DNA from: Roseiarcus sp963832305
GTDB taxonomy: Bacteria; Pseudomonadota; Alphaproteobacteria; Rhizobiales; Beijerinckiaceae
Direction of reading: 5' to 3'
Assembly (NCBI GenBank): GCA_963832305.1
Contig: CAWHTU010000011.1
Location: 75,961-139,960, forward strand
Length of the DNA: 64,000 nucleotides
Positions 44,717 through 54,449 of the stretch are shown piece after piece. The notes under the pieces were generated by a model, which had not been told where the DNA came from, searched no databases, and was given only the letters and a program-made list of their open reading frames with translations. The first letter of the stretch is position 1. The number at the start of each line of letters is the position of its first letter. The position numbers and the translations under genes were made by a program.

Positions 44717-44852
44717 CCATGTCCCATAGCTCGCGCGAGCGGCGGCCGCCATCGCGGACGCGGTCGGCCGAAAGGTAACAAATCCCGCGCGGCGGCGAAC
44801 GGCTTGAGCGGCGCGCTGTGACGTTTGGCTTCTCGCGCGCGGAGGACAAGCC

Positions 44853-45560
44853 ATGACTCACTCGTTGAAGATGGGCGCCTGCTTTGCGGCGCTGGCGGCG
44901 CTCGGCTCTCCGGCGCCGGTCCTCGCCGCCGACGCGGCGCATCCGACCGTGGTAGAATTGTTCCAGAGCCAGGGCTGCTCGTCGTGCCCGCCGGCGGAGG
45001 CCAACGTCGGAGCGATCAGTGACCGCCCGGACGTGCTCGCGCTCGCGTTCGAGGTCGACTATTGGGATCGGCTCGGCTGGAAGGACACCTTCTCGAAGGC
45101 GGCGTGGACAGCGCGCCAGTACGCCTACGCCCGGGCGATGGCGCGCGATGGCGTCTATACGCCGCAGGTGGTGGTCAACGGCCGGGTCGAAGGCGATGGC
45201 CTGGAGCCAGGCGCGCTGGCGGGGCTGATGAGCCGCGGCGATCGGGGCGCGAGCGGCCCGCCTGTCGGCTTTTCCGGCGGCGCGGTGACGGTCGGGGCAG
45301 GGGCCGCGCCCTCGGGCGGGGCCGATGTCTGGCTTGCGCGCTATATCCCGCGCACGGTCGAGGTCGCGATCCCGCGCGGCGAGAACGCCGGCCATACGCT
45401 GCCCTATAAGGACGTCGTGCGGGAGATGATCCTGCTCGGCAAATGGCGCGGCGAAGCGGCCAGCTTCCCCCTGCCGGGCGGCGCCGAGGCGGGCCTTGCC
45501 GAGGCCGCGATCGTCCAGGGCGCCGGCTGCGGGCCGGTGGTGGCCGCCGCGAGGCGCTGA
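44853..45560 (+). CDS. DUF1223 thioredoxin-like exported protein
   Basis: A 235-residue secreted protein of the DUF1223 family, which has a thioredoxin-like fold. A signal peptide (MGACFAALAALGSPAPVLA) is followed by VVELFQSQGCSSCPPAEAN, with a CSSC pair in the active-site position, and by FEVDYWDRLGWKDTFS and YTPQVVVNGR. The redox pair suggests a periplasmic thiol role, but the family has no proven substrate. Divergent from rsmE. Confidence 0.88.
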   Translation: MTHSLKMGACFAALAALGSPAPVLAADAAHPTVVELFQSQGCSSCPPAEANVGAISDRPDVLALAFEVDYWDRLGWKDTFSKAAWTARQYAYARAMARDGVYTPQVVVNGRVEGDGLEPGALAGLMSRGDRGASGPPVGFSGGAVTVGAGAAPSGGADVWLARYIPRTVEVAIPRGENAGHTLPYKDVVREMILLGKWRGEAASFPLPGGAEAGLAEAAIVQGAGCGPVVAAARR

Positions 45561-45988
45561 CCCCGCGCCAACGGGCGGATCAGGCCCCATCCTTCAAGCT
45601 GGCGCGAGACCCCGCCGCGCTCCCGGGCTTCTGGGCAATTTGGCGGCGAAAAGCGGACGTCATGCGCTGATCGCATGGGCTTTTGCTCGCCGGCTCCGCC
45701 ACAATTCCCGTACGCGAACAGAGTGCTTTGCCGCCGAACCGGGAGAATTAAAACGGGGAACAGGCATCGGAACAGGGAGCGCGTTGCGCCTCGCCACAAT
45801 TGCCTCGAATCGGCGAAAGGGCCGGCGCGTTGCCCTATGGCGCGGCGATGCGGCGAGCTTCCAATGGCGGGCGCCGCCGAGTCCGGGAGGCCGTGACCGC
45901 GAAAACGCGGATCTGGCGTCCGGCTCGACTCACCCGCTAGTCTCTCTAGGCATGAGTTCAGAACTCCTGCCCCGAGGGATTGCCTGCC
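45561..45988. other. Gene-free interval between DUF1223 and VOC genes
   Basis: About 430 bases without a convincing gene on either strand. An AT-richer patch (GGGAGAATTAAAACGGGGAAC, near 45740) is the only notable feature. The direct GAAC repeat at 45758-45777 was considered as an SOS box and rejected because the spacing is wrong. Confidence 0.5.
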
Positions 45989-46414
45989 ATGGTCGCCAAC
46001 CGCCCGCTGTTTCGCAAGCTCGACAACCTTCTGCTTCGCGTCGCCGACCTCGATGCGGCGATATCCTTCTATCGCGACCGTCTCGGGCATCCGGTCATAT
46101 GGCGAAGCGGGGGGGCGGTCGGATTTGGCCTTCCAGAGACCGACGCGGAGCTCGTCGTTCACTTGCATATCGGCCCGGAAACCGATGTTTTGGTTGAAGA
46201 TGTCGACGAGGCTTTCAAGTTATTCGTGAACGCGGGCGGCGAGGCCTTGGAGCCGCCTTTCGATATCGCGATTGGCCGATGCGCGCGCGTGCGCGATCCG
46301 TTCGGCAACGAATTGGTCATTCTCGATCAGTCGAAGGGCGCTCTGGCCACCGATGCGGACGGCCGGGTGACCGGCGTCCGGCCTGCCGCGTCGTCTCGGC
46401 CGCTCGCGGCATGA
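45989..46414 (+). CDS. VOC-superfamily (glyoxalase-like) protein
   Basis: A small vicinal-oxygen-chelate protein of about 141 residues made of two beta-alpha-beta-beta-beta modules: LDNLLLRVADLDAAISFYRDRLG at the start and VLVEDVDEAFKLFVNAGGEA, then VRDPFGNELVILD at the end. The usual first metal ligand (His) position reads DNLLLRV and lacks a His, so the metal site may differ from glyoxalase I. The ATG at 45989 follows GAGGGA. No substrate can be assigned. Confidence 0.85.
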   Translation: MVANRPLFRKLDNLLLRVADLDAAISFYRDRLGHPVIWRSGGAVGFGLPETDAELVVHLHIGPETDVLVEDVDEAFKLFVNAGGEALEPPFDIAIGRCARVRDPFGNELVILDQSKGALATDADGRVTGVRPAASSRPLAA

Positions 46415-46493
46415 TTGAGATTCCCACTTGCGCTTTGATCGATGTTCTGCAAATGTTCTTATTACTGCAGCGAGCCCGGGCGGGGGGCGAAAA

Positions 46494-48032
46494 ATGGTGG
46501 CGCGCGTATCGACGGTGGCCTTCGAGGGCGTCGAAGCCCGCCCGGTTGACGTCCAGGTGCAGATCGCCGGCGGCGCGGTCGCGTTCACCGTCGTCGGCCT
46601 CGGCGACAAGGCGGTCGCCGAATCGCGCGAGCGGGTGCGCTCGGCGCTGATCGCCTCGGGGCTCGCGCTTCCCGCCAAGCGCATCACCGTCAACCTCGCG
46701 CCGGCCGACATGCCGAAGGAGGGCAGCCACTACGACCTGCCGATCGCGCTCGCCGTCATGGCGGCGATCGGCGCCATTCCGCCCGACGCGCTCGACGGGT
46801 TCGCGGTGATCGGGGAGCTTGCGCTCGACGGGACGATCAGCGCCGTCGCCGGCGTCCTGCCGGCGGCGATCGCCGCCAACGCGGCGGGCAAGGGCCTGAT
46901 TTGTCCCGCGCCTTGCGGCCCCGAGGCGGCGTGGGCCTCGGCCGACCTCGAGATTCTGGCGCCGCGCTCGCTGATCCAGCTCGCCAATCATTTCAAGGGT
47001 TCGCAGGTTTTGTCGCGCCCGGAGCCGGCGCTCCGGTCGTCGAGCGGGCCGCAGCCGGACCTGCGCGACATCAAGGGCCAGGAGAGCGCCAAACGGGCGC
47101 TCGAAGTGGCGGCGGCGGGGGGCCACAATCTGCTCATGTGCGGGGCGCCCGGCGCGGGAAAGTCGATGCTCGCCCAGCGCCTGCCGTCGATCCTGCCGCC
47201 GCTCACCCCGCGCGAACTGCTCGAAGTGTCGATGATCCATTCGGTCGCCGGCATCCTGGCCGGCGGCGCGCTGACGGACCGGCGCCCATTCCGCAGCCCC
47301 CATCATTCCGCCTCGATGCCGGCCTTGGTCGGCGGCGGCGCGCACGCGCGGCCGGGCGAGATTTCGCTCGCCCATAACGGCGTGCTTTTTCTCGATGAGC
47401 TGCCGGAGTTCCAGCCCCAGGCGCTCGACAGCCTGCGACAGCCGATCGAAACCGGCGAAGTGGCGATCGCGCGCGCCAACCATCGCGTCGTCTATCCGGC
47501 GCGGTTCCAGCTGATCGCGGCGATGAACCCCTGCCGCTGCGGCTCGGCCAACGAGCCGGGCTATGCCTGCAAGCGGGCGCCGAACGAGCGGTGCGTGGCG
47601 CAATATCTCGGCCGCCTTTCCGGGCCGCTCCTCGACCGCTTCGATCTCGTCGTCGACGTGCCGTCGGTTTCGGCCGCGGATCTGATGACCCCGCCGGCCC
47701 GCGAAGGGTCGGCCGAGGTCGCGGCCAGGGTCGGCGCGGCGCGCAAGATCCAGATCGAGCGCTATGCCGAGCTTGGACTTGAGGGCGTGGTCTGCAACGC
47801 CGGCGCGCCGGCCAGCATCGTCGAGGAGATCGCGGAAGCGGATGCGTCGGGCCTGGCGCTGCTGCGCGACGCCGCCGAGCGGCTGCGCCTCTCGGCGCGC
47901 GGCTATCATCGGGTGCTCAAGCTCGCCCGCACCCTCGCCGACCTCGACGGCGGCGGACCGACCCGCCGCGCCCATCTCGCCGAAGCGCTTTCCTATCGCG
48001 GGACGCCCGACCGCAACGCCGCCGCGGCGTAA
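46494..48032 (+). CDS. comM: YifB/ComM-family Mg-chelatase-like AAA ATPase
   Basis: A 512-residue ATPase. ComM is a hexameric helicase that promotes branch migration of incoming DNA during natural transformation. The N-terminal Lon-like/ChlI domain shows VVGLGDKAVAESRERV, AKRITVNLAPADMPKEG and YDLPIALAVMAAIG. The AAA part has Walker A GAPGAGKSML, Walker B LFLDELPEF and the sensor region AAMNPCRCG; four cysteines (PCRCG...YACKR...RCV) fit the family's zinc-finger-like insert. The ATG at 46494 is the family start; upstream in-frame residues are not conserved. The gene is intact. Confidence 0.94.
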   Translation: MVARVSTVAFEGVEARPVDVQVQIAGGAVAFTVVGLGDKAVAESRERVRSALIASGLALPAKRITVNLAPADMPKEGSHYDLPIALAVMAAIGAIPPDALDGFAVIGELALDGTISAVAGVLPAAIAANAAGKGLICPAPCGPEAAWASADLEILAPRSLIQLANHFKGSQVLSRPEPALRSSSGPQPDLRDIKGQESAKRALEVAAAGGHNLLMCGAPGAGKSMLAQRLPSILPPLTPRELLEVSMIHSVAGILAGGALTDRRPFRSPHHSASMPALVGGGAHARPGEISLAHNGVLFLDELPEFQPQALDSLRQPIETGEVAIARANHRVVYPARFQLIAAMNPCRCGSANEPGYACKRAPNERCVAQYLGRLSGPLLDRFDLVVDVPSVSAADLMTPPAREGSAEVAARVGAARKIQIERYAELGLEGVVCNAGAPASIVEEIAEADASGLALLRDAAERLRLSARGYHRVLKLARTLADLDGGGPTRRAHLAEALSYRGTPDRNAAAA

Positions 48033-48237
48033 GGCGCCGTCGCGCTCCCTTCATCAGTCGGAAGAAGGCGCTCTCCTCCCGCGGGGCCTCAATCGCGCCG
48101 CTGCCGCTACGTGAGGGATGCGAATTGGCGCAAATGCCGACAATTCGCTCGAATTGGGCAAAGGATTCTCAACCGCCGCCTGAAACCATGGGACCGGAAG
48201 CCGATCGGCGCGAGGCCGGGCTCAAGCGGGATATTTC

Positions 48238-50009
48238 ATGGATTTGGGCGCCGGTTTGGCCGATTTCGCCGTTCGCGCGCTGAGCCTTCAGGCCGGCGCG
48301 GTCATCGCGCTCGCCGTCGCGCTCGCGCGGCCGTGGCCCGCGGCCGGCAGCAGGCGGAAGCGCGCGCGACGCTCGTCGCCGCCGAGAACGAAGGCCTGCG
48401 CGACGAGCTCTGGCGGCTGAAGGAAGCCGCCGCCGGACGCGACCGGGCCGAGGCGGCCAACGAGGCCAAGTCGCGCTTCCTGGCGACGATGAGCCACGAG
48501 ATCCGCACCCCGATCAGCGGCATCCTGGGGATGGCCGACCTCCTGCGCGAGGCCGCGCTCGATCCCGAGAATGCGAGCTACGTCGAGGCGATCCGCAGTT
48601 CGGGCGGGGCGCTGATCGCGCTCATCGACGAGATCCTCGATCTCTCGAAGATCGAGGCAGGCCATTTCGATCTCGTCGTCGAGACGGTCGATCTGCGCAA
48701 GCTGGTGGAAGGCGTGGTCGAATTGCTCGCGCCGCGAGCCCAGAGCAAAGGCGTCGAGATCGCCGCGTCGTTCAGCATCGCCGCGCCGCGCTTCGTGCGC
48801 GCCGACGGCCTGCGCCTGCGCCAGGTTCTCACCAATCTCGCCGGCAATGCGGTCAAGTTCACCGATCAGGGCGGCGTCTGCGTCGCGGTCGAGCGCGGGC
48901 AGGGGGGCGAGGCGCGGTTCTCGGTCATCGACACCGGGCCCGGCGTGCCGGCCGATCGCCGGGCGGCGATCTTCGACAGTTTCGAGCAGGGCGACGGCTC
49001 GCACGCCCGCCGCTTCGAGGGCGCGGGACTGGGGCTCACGATCTCCCGCGAGCTCGTTCGCCTGATGGGCGGCGAACTGACGCTCGCCGGCAATCCGGGC
49101 GGAGGGTCGATCTTCGCCTTCGCCGTCCGCCTGCCGGAATGCGCTGCGCTCGAGCCGGCCGGCGCGGTCGAGGCGAGGGCGCAGAGCCTCGAGGGAGCGC
49201 GGGCCCTCATCATCGCCCATTCGCCGTTCGAGGCGCCGGCGATCGGGGCGCGACTCATGGAGGCGGGCGTGATCGTCGAGCGCGCCGACGGCGTCAGCCC
49301 CGGCCTCAAGGCGCTGAGCCGCGCGCCGGCGCCCGATCTCGTCATCGTCGATTGCGCGCTCGGGCCCGAGGCGACCAATCGCCTGGCGCAGGCCGCGCGC
49401 GCAGCCGGGGTCAAGCGCAGCCTGCTCCTGTTCTCGCCGTTCGAACGGCGGGCTTTCGGACAGACGGCGCTCAAGGGTTTCGACGGCTGGCTGGTGAAGC
49501 CGGTGCGCGCGCGTTCGCTGTTCGAGCGCGCGGCCTGGGAGCAGCCGCCGGCCGCCGCGCCTGCGCCGCGCTCGGCGCCGGCGCGCCGCGCGCTTGTCGC
49601 CGAGGACAACGACATCAACGCCCTCATCGCGCAGAAGGCTTTGCGGCGGCTGGGCTTCGAGGTCGCGCGTGCGATTGACGGCGAGGAGGCGGTCCGGCTC
49701 GCCTCGCCCTCGTCGCCGCTCGAGTCCCGCCCCTTCGACGTCATCCTGATGGACCTCAAGATGCCTGGGCTCGACGGCTACGAGGCGACGCGGCGCCTGC
49801 GCCGGCTCGAGGCGTCTTGCGGCTGGTCGCCGACGCCGATCGTGGCGCTGACCGCCAACGCGCTCGACGAAAGCCGGCGTTCCTGCATGGCGGCGGGATT
49901 CGACGCCTTTCTCGTCAAGCCGGTGGACTTCCGCGCGCTGTCGCGGACGCTGGAGCAGGTTTGCGCCGGCGGCGGCGTCCCCTGGCGCGAGCGCCTGCGG
50001 GCGTCATGA
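48238..50009 (+). CDS. Hybrid histidine kinase with degenerate and intact receivers, N-terminal frameshift
   Basis: About 590 residues. The natural start at 48238 (MDLGAGLADFAVRALSLQAG) encodes one membrane helix; a missing base near 48326 then moves the frame to ARGRQQAEARATLVAAENEG. HisKA has FLATMSHEIRTPISGILGMA; HATPase has NLAGNAVKFT, DTGPGVP and GAGLGLTISRELV. A first receiver (ARALIIAHSPFEAPAIG, DLVIVDCALG) lacks the acidic cluster and looks inactive. The second (ALVAEDNDINALIAQKAL, VILMDLKMPGLDGYEA, LVKPVDF) keeps the phosphorylated Asp. The input is unknown, and no partner gene is adjacent. Confidence 0.87.
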
Positions 50010-50107
50010 GGTAGGATCGTCGCTCGGCGAGAGAGCGGGCGGGCTGGTTTCCTTTCCGGCCCGAATTGGGTTAAGAGGAGCGCTCGGCCGTCCACGCCGT
50101 CAATAGC

Positions 50108-50184
50108 GCGCCCGTAGCTCAGCTGGATAGAGCGTTGCCCTCCGAAGGCAGAGGCCACAGGTTCGAATCCTGTCGGGCGCGCCA
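50108..50184 (+). tRNA. tRNA-Arg (anticodon CCG)
   Basis: A 77-base gene with encoded CCA. Acceptor GCGCCCG pairs with CGGGCGC; the D arm is AGCTCAGCTGGATAGAGC; the anticodon loop CTCCGAA contains CCG; the T arm has GGTTCGAATCC. The cloverleaf is complete. It borders a recombinase-bearing region downstream and is a likely attachment site for it, though no second copy of the 3' end is visible within the window. Confidence 0.96.
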
Positions 50185-50626
50185 ACCATTTCAGAGACTT
50201 ATGTGATTCTATCCACGGTTAGATCTTGCGTGGGTAAGCACTAGGTAAGCGGAAGAGAGAGGCGAACCGCCGAGTTTTTGGGTCGTTCGAGTGTCGTTGG
50301 TGTTGACGGGAGATTCCGTGCGCCATCGCCAACCGCCGATTGCTCAAGTGGGTTGGCGGTTCCGGTAGGGACTGCACCGCGCCCATTTCAGGAGATGCAT
50401 CGCAACCACTTTTCTGGTGCGTCTACTCCTTCGGTTTATATCGGTGTGCGGAAAGAATTGGCGCAGCGTCCACGTAAACATGTGGAACGTTACGCAACGC
50501 CGTGCGACGTTCCGCTCGGAAGTTTGGATTCGTTTTGGCCTACGACAACACGCGACCTACAGTGGCGTTCGATCTGGGTCCAGCAGAGGCAGTCCATTGA
50601 GGCATCCGCAGCCTTTTTGGCACAAG

Positions 50627-51520
50627 ATGGCGCCGACAATCGCTGAAGGCTACCTCAAGCGCGCGCGACGTGGGCTAATGGCCCCGGAGGAAATCGAAGC
50701 CGAACTTGCAGCCAAGAATCTGCCGCCCCTCGCGGTGTTTCCTGACCCCGGGAAATTCGATCCTAACCTCGAGGTGTGGTGGACCCTCGCCATGGCTGCA
50801 GCGTGGATAATTTGGCGGACTCCCGACGCCGTTCGGCGGGCTTGGTGGAAGTACCGCCGCGAAGTTCGACAATGGGTCGGCCCTCAGGACTTGCTGGTCG
50901 AGTCTGAGGGGCAGCCCCAATTCGGTTATCAAGGAACGGTGACGGAGACCGTGTCCGGCTACACCCTGGAGTCGTGGCGTGAGCTAGATTTGTTCGGTGT
51001 TCTGCTACGTTCTACGCTGGAACGTCAAACAAACCCTGTCATTGAGGGCGAAGCTGCAAGATTAAGTCTGTGGCGCAAATTGGAGAGCGGAGAACTTGTT
51101 GCGGAGGCTATTCGCTCGGGTGAGGCTGATCGCAATCCGATCCGTGACGCGGACTGGATCGATCTTGACCACTTCCAACAAGTCGGGTGGCCGGCCAACT
51201 CAATTGGAATGCAATACGAAAAGTCGCCGCGCTTTCTTGCCGTTCGGGTTCGAAGGTTGCGGGTCATTGAATTGTGGCCAACCCAAGCACCTGAAGCCGA
51301 AAAAGCGGTGGCAAGAAGTTCTGCGCGACGGCTGCATGATCGGCGCGAAGCGATTCGCCGAGCTCACGCCGCGCTATGGCCCAATGGAGTACCGATTGGG
51401 CTTCTAGTGAAGCAGCGCGACGCGATGATTCAGGAACAACTCAAGGCGGACGGGCTTCTGCCGCCGGCCAGCAGGACCATCGCCCGAGCTTTGGATGACG
51501 TTTCGCGAGAGCGCGTCTGA
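50627..51520 (+). CDS. Hypothetical protein of the integrated element
   Basis: About 297 residues from the ATG at 50627 (MAPTIAEGYLKRARRGLMAPEE); an open frame reaches back to 50417, but its residues are Arg/Ser-rich and improbable. No family is recognised. Visible features are a Trp-rich helix (WWTLAMAAAWIIWRTPDAVRRAWW), which may be amphipathic or membrane-associated, then SYTLESWRELDLFGVLL-like and ARRLHDRREAIRRAHAALWPNGVP in the C-terminal part, which looks like a helical DNA-element protein. Bases 50185-50626 hold no gene that I can support. It precedes the excisionase-like gene and may belong to the same unit. Confidence 0.6.
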   Translation: MAPTIAEGYLKRARRGLMAPEEIEAELAAKNLPPLAVFPDPGKFDPNLEVWWTLAMAAAWIIWRTPDAVRRAWWKYRREVRQWVGPQDLLVESEGQPQFGYQGTVTETVSGYTLESWRELDLFGVLLRSTLERQTNPVIEGEAARLSLWRKLESGELVAEAIRSGEADRNPIRDADWIDLDHFQQVGWPANSIGMQYEKSPRFLAVRVRRLRVIELWPTQAPEAEKAVARSSARRLHDRREAIRRAHAALWPNGVPIGLLVKQRDAMIQEQLKADGLLPPASRTIARALDDVSRERV

Positions 51521-51637
51521 CAGCGTGTGACAGCGACTGACACGTCGTGTCCTGTCAGCATTTGGCACAAGCGTTTTCCGCCTGCTTCCGCCAATTTCTC
51601 CATCAAGCCGCACGTTGCGGCGCATGGAGAACGATTG

Positions 51638-51865
51638 ATGGAAAACTCGCCTGTTTACCTCCGCCGCGACAGGGCGGCCAGTCACATTCGCGAATATTGG
51701 GGCCTGCCGTGCTCGCCCCGCTGGCTTGCCAAGCTCGCGGTCGTCGGCGGCGGACCGATATTCCGCAAAGCTGGTCGCACACCGATTTACGCGCCATCGG
51801 ATCTGGACGCCTGGGCGCGATCTCGCATCGGGGCACCGCAGAAATCCACATCGGACCGATCGTGA
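51638..51865 (+). CDS. Small excisionase/AlpA-like DNA-binding protein
   Basis: A 75-residue basic protein with a MerR/AlpA-like winged helix: LRRDRAASHIREYWGLPCSPRWLAKLAV, then GGPIFRKAGRTPIYAPSDLDAWARSRIG. The YxxSDLDAWA ending is characteristic of excisionase-type helix-turn-helix proteins carried on integrative elements. It would bend DNA at the attachment site or regulate the element. The ATG at 51638 is chosen because the helix-turn-helix begins a few residues later. Ten bases separate it from the next HTH gene. Confidence 0.75.
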   Translation: MENSPVYLRRDRAASHIREYWGLPCSPRWLAKLAVVGGGPIFRKAGRTPIYAPSDLDAWARSRIGAPQKSTSDRS

Positions 51866-51874
51866 GGGGGCGTT

Positions 51875-52345
51875 ATGCGGAAGCGCGTTCCCAGTCCACG
51901 GCGGGTTAAGATTCATCGGTCCTACACGGTCGATGACGCGGCGCGGCTATTCGGCTGCCACCGCAACACAATCCGGCACTGGCAAAAGCAGGGGCTCAAG
52001 CAGATCGATGGCAGGCGTCCCGTCGTCTTTGAAGGTCTAGCGCTCTCGGCCTTTTTGGACGCGCGACGTGGCGCCCGACGGAGGCGCCTTAAGCCCGGAG
52101 AAATCTACTGTCTGCCGTGTCGCGCGCCCAGAGCGCCGGCTGCCGCGATGGCCGAATATATTCCGGTGACCGACACTCGGGGCAACCTGCGTGGAATCTG
52201 CCCGACCTGCGGCCGCCTCATCCATCGCATGGTTAGCCGCGCTCAAATTGAGGCGATTCGGGGAAACCTGGACGTTACGTTCTCGGAGCCATCGCCACGC
52301 ATAAGGGAGACGAGCTGCCCTTCCGTGGATTGTGACATCAAGTGA
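51875..52345 (+). CDS. HTH protein with zinc-ribbon-like CxxC pairs
   Basis: A 156-residue protein. The N-terminal helix-turn-helix (YTVDDAARLFGCHRNTIRHW) is followed by VVFEGLALSAFLDARRG, as in MerR/excisionase proteins. Two CxxC pairs (YCLPCRAP near residue 80 and ICPTCGRLI near residue 112) could bind one zinc. Proteins of this layout directly upstream of a tyrosine recombinase are a recurring pair in proteobacterial elements (from memory). It ends 11 bases before the recombinase, suggesting cotranscription. It could be a directionality factor. Confidence 0.7.
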   Translation: MRKRVPSPRRVKIHRSYTVDDAARLFGCHRNTIRHWQKQGLKQIDGRRPVVFEGLALSAFLDARRGARRRRLKPGEIYCLPCRAPRAPAAAMAEYIPVTDTRGNLRGICPTCGRLIHRMVSRAQIEAIRGNLDVTFSEPSPRIRETSCPSVDCDIK

Positions 52346-52356
52346 GATGGTGACGT

Positions 52357-53451
52357 ATGAACAAGAGCAACGCTGAAAACGTGCGCATTAAGCGCGACTA
52401 CTTTGCGCACCTCAAGGGCCCCGGTCGCCAAAGTGAGGCGTCGATCGACGCGGTCGCAAAGGGCCTGAGCCGGTTCGAGAGCTATACCCGCAACAGAGAC
52501 TTCAAGACCTTCCGGAGAGAGCAGGCGATCGGCTTCACCGCTCACCTTTCTCTCCAGGTCAACGAACGGACAGGCGAACCGCTCAGCAAAGCGACGCTGC
52601 TTTCGACTTTGAACACGCTCAAGGCCTTCTTCACTTGGCTTTCTCAGCAGCACGGATTCAAATCTAAATTCACCTACGTAGATGCGGAGTATTTCGCGCT
52701 TTCACTGAAGGATACGGCCATCGCGAAGACCACTCGGGGACGGCCGGTTCCGTCCATTGAGCAAATCCGGCACGTGACACTCAGCATGCCGAGCGGGACC
52801 GACATCGAAAAGCGGGATCGCGCCCTGGTTGCGCTTGCGCTCATGACCGGGGCGCGAGACGACGCGATTGCATCGCTTCGTATAAGGCACGTAGACCTTG
52901 ACGCTGCCTTGATTCAGCAGGACGCGCGAGAGGTACGTACAAAGTTCTCGAAGACGTTTCCCACCTATTTCGTTCCGGTGGGAGACGATATTCGTGAGAT
53001 TTTCGAGGACTGGGTGATGCACCTCAAGGACGTACTGCTTTGGGGACCGGACGACCCGCTATTCCCGCGGACACGGGTCGTCACCGGCCCCGACCGGCGC
53101 TTTGAAGTGAACGGCCTCGAGCGAGTAGGGTGGCGAACCTCGGCGCCAATTCGGTCGATCTTCCGAAAGGCGTTTGAGGCCGCGGGCGTTCCTTACTTCA
53201 ATCCGCATTCGTTCCGTCATGCGCTGGTGCGCCACAGTCAGACAATTTGCGTCACGCTTGAAGATCACAAGGCGTTCAGCCAGAACCTCGGCCACTCATC
53301 GATCAAGACCACGGAAATGCATTACGGGGAGATCCCGGCCGAGCGCCAGGGTCAGTTGATCCGGGGCTTGGGCAAGAGGGGGACGGCGGACGCGGCGGCG
53401 GTGTCGCTTGCGCGCGAACTGCTCGAGAGGTTGGGCGGCGCTCAAAAATGA
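52357..53451 (+). CDS. Tyrosine recombinase/integrase 1
   Basis: A 364-residue site-specific recombinase. The N-terminal SAM-like core-binding domain runs to about residue 125. The catalytic domain shows the first Arg in MTGARDDAIASLRIRHVDL, the HxxR box NPHSFRHALVRH and LGHSSIKTTEMHYGEI with the nucleophilic tyrosine, so it appears active. It lies 2.2 kb from the tRNA-Arg, with the two HTH genes before it on the same strand. It converges with recombinase 2 (29 bases between stops). Confidence 0.92.
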   Translation: MNKSNAENVRIKRDYFAHLKGPGRQSEASIDAVAKGLSRFESYTRNRDFKTFRREQAIGFTAHLSLQVNERTGEPLSKATLLSTLNTLKAFFTWLSQQHGFKSKFTYVDAEYFALSLKDTAIAKTTRGRPVPSIEQIRHVTLSMPSGTDIEKRDRALVALALMTGARDDAIASLRIRHVDLDAALIQQDAREVRTKFSKTFPTYFVPVGDDIREIFEDWVMHLKDVLLWGPDDPLFPRTRVVTGPDRRFEVNGLERVGWRTSAPIRSIFRKAFEAAGVPYFNPHSFRHALVRHSQTICVTLEDHKAFSQNLGHSSIKTTEMHYGEIPAERQGQLIRGLGKRGTADAAAVSLARELLERLGGAQK

Positions 53452-53480
53452 TGGACGGTCGCCGATAGTGCGCGTCGAAC

Positions 53481-54449
53481 TCAAATGACGATGCGCTCGA
53501 CCTCGTCGAGGGTCACCTTATCGCCCCTGCGGTCGTAGAGCTGCGTGGTGCGCGTCGAGGCATGGTTTGCCATCGCTGCGGCCTTTTCGAGCCTGCCGCC
53601 GTTTTTGAGATAGGCTGTGATCCCGGTCGCCCGGAACGTGTGGTTGCCGATCTTGGTCTCAATGCCGGCCGCGGCGGCGCGCCGACGGATCATGGCGTAG
53701 GCGTTCGCCTGGGGCAGGGGTGTTGTCGTCAGTTCGTCCGTGCCTCGACCGATCGTCCGAAACAACGCTCCTCTCAGGTCGCTCGCGAGCCCACAAGCGT
53801 CGATATAGGCGTGGAGGTAAGTCTCAAGATTGTGGTGGCAGGGGACTTCGTGGCGCTTGCCGCCTTTCTCGTGCAAACGAACCCAAAGGCGGCGGTTCTG
53901 CACGTACACGTCCTCGATCTTCATGGCGAGCGCCGCGCCGATGCGCGCGAACGAATAGACCATCAGGCCGATCAAGGCGCGGTCGCGAAGGCCTACGGGC
54001 GTCGTCATGTCGATCGCGTCGAGCAATGCCCGCGCCTCTGAAGGATCGAGGACGGGCGTCTTTCCGCGCTTCACGCTGTGCGAGGGGCCACGAACAGACG
54101 AGGCCGGATTCACCGGCATGACCTGACCCGTGACGAGCCAATCGAACAAATGCCGGATCGCGGCAAGGCGCTGCTTGACCGTCGGCGCAGATCGCTCGCG
54201 GCCGAGCTGCTCGATGTAGGCGGCAACATGCAACGGCTTCACGTCGGCGATCGATTCGACGCCGGCGCGCTCGCACCAAGCCAGAAATTCCCGCGTCGCC
54301 TGATAGTAGGCGCGGCGAGTGTTCTTGTTGCGGATGTTGGCGGCGAAGAATTCCCAAAAGCGAGTTTGCGCCTGTTCCCCGGTCGTAGCGATCAGCGCGG
54401 GAACGACGGGCGAGCAGAGGGCCGCGAGCTGTCGAGTAGCTTCAGTCAT
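53481..54449 (-). CDS. Tyrosine recombinase/integrase 2 (XerC/D-like)
   Basis: About 322 residues from the ATG at 54449. The N-terminal core-binding domain has FWEFFAANIRNKNTRRAYYQ and SAPTVKQRLAAIRHLFDWLV. The catalytic part has YSFARIGAALAMKIEDV (catalytic Arg), GNHTFRATGITAYL (HxxR) and MANHASTRTTQLYDRRGD (His and nucleophilic Tyr). It is only distantly like recombinase 1, so two separate integration events or a composite element are possible. Its ATG overlaps the stop of the upstream AbiJ-like gene by four bases, so they are coexpressed. Confidence 0.92.
   Translation of the reverse strand: MTEATRQLAALCSPVVPALIATTGEQAQTRFWEFFAANIRNKNTRRAYYQATREFLAWCERAGVESIADVKPLHVAAYIEQLGRERSAPTVKQRLAAIRHLFDWLVTGQVMPVNPASSVRGPSHSVKRGKTPVLDPSEARALLDAIDMTTPVGLRDRALIGLMVYSFARIGAALAMKIEDVYVQNRRLWVRLHEKGGKRHEVPCHHNLETYLHAYIDACGLASDLRGALFRTIGRGTDELTTTPLPQANAYAMIRRRAAAAGIETKIGNHTFRATGITAYLKNGGRLEKAAAMANHASTRTTQLYDRRGDKVTLDEVERIVI

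Noticed and set aside
45755..45780. Possible alphaproteobacterial SOS box (two GAAC units)
   Set aside because: Spacing between GAAC copies is 8, not the 7 bases required by GAACN7GAAC, and no DNA-repair gene follows.
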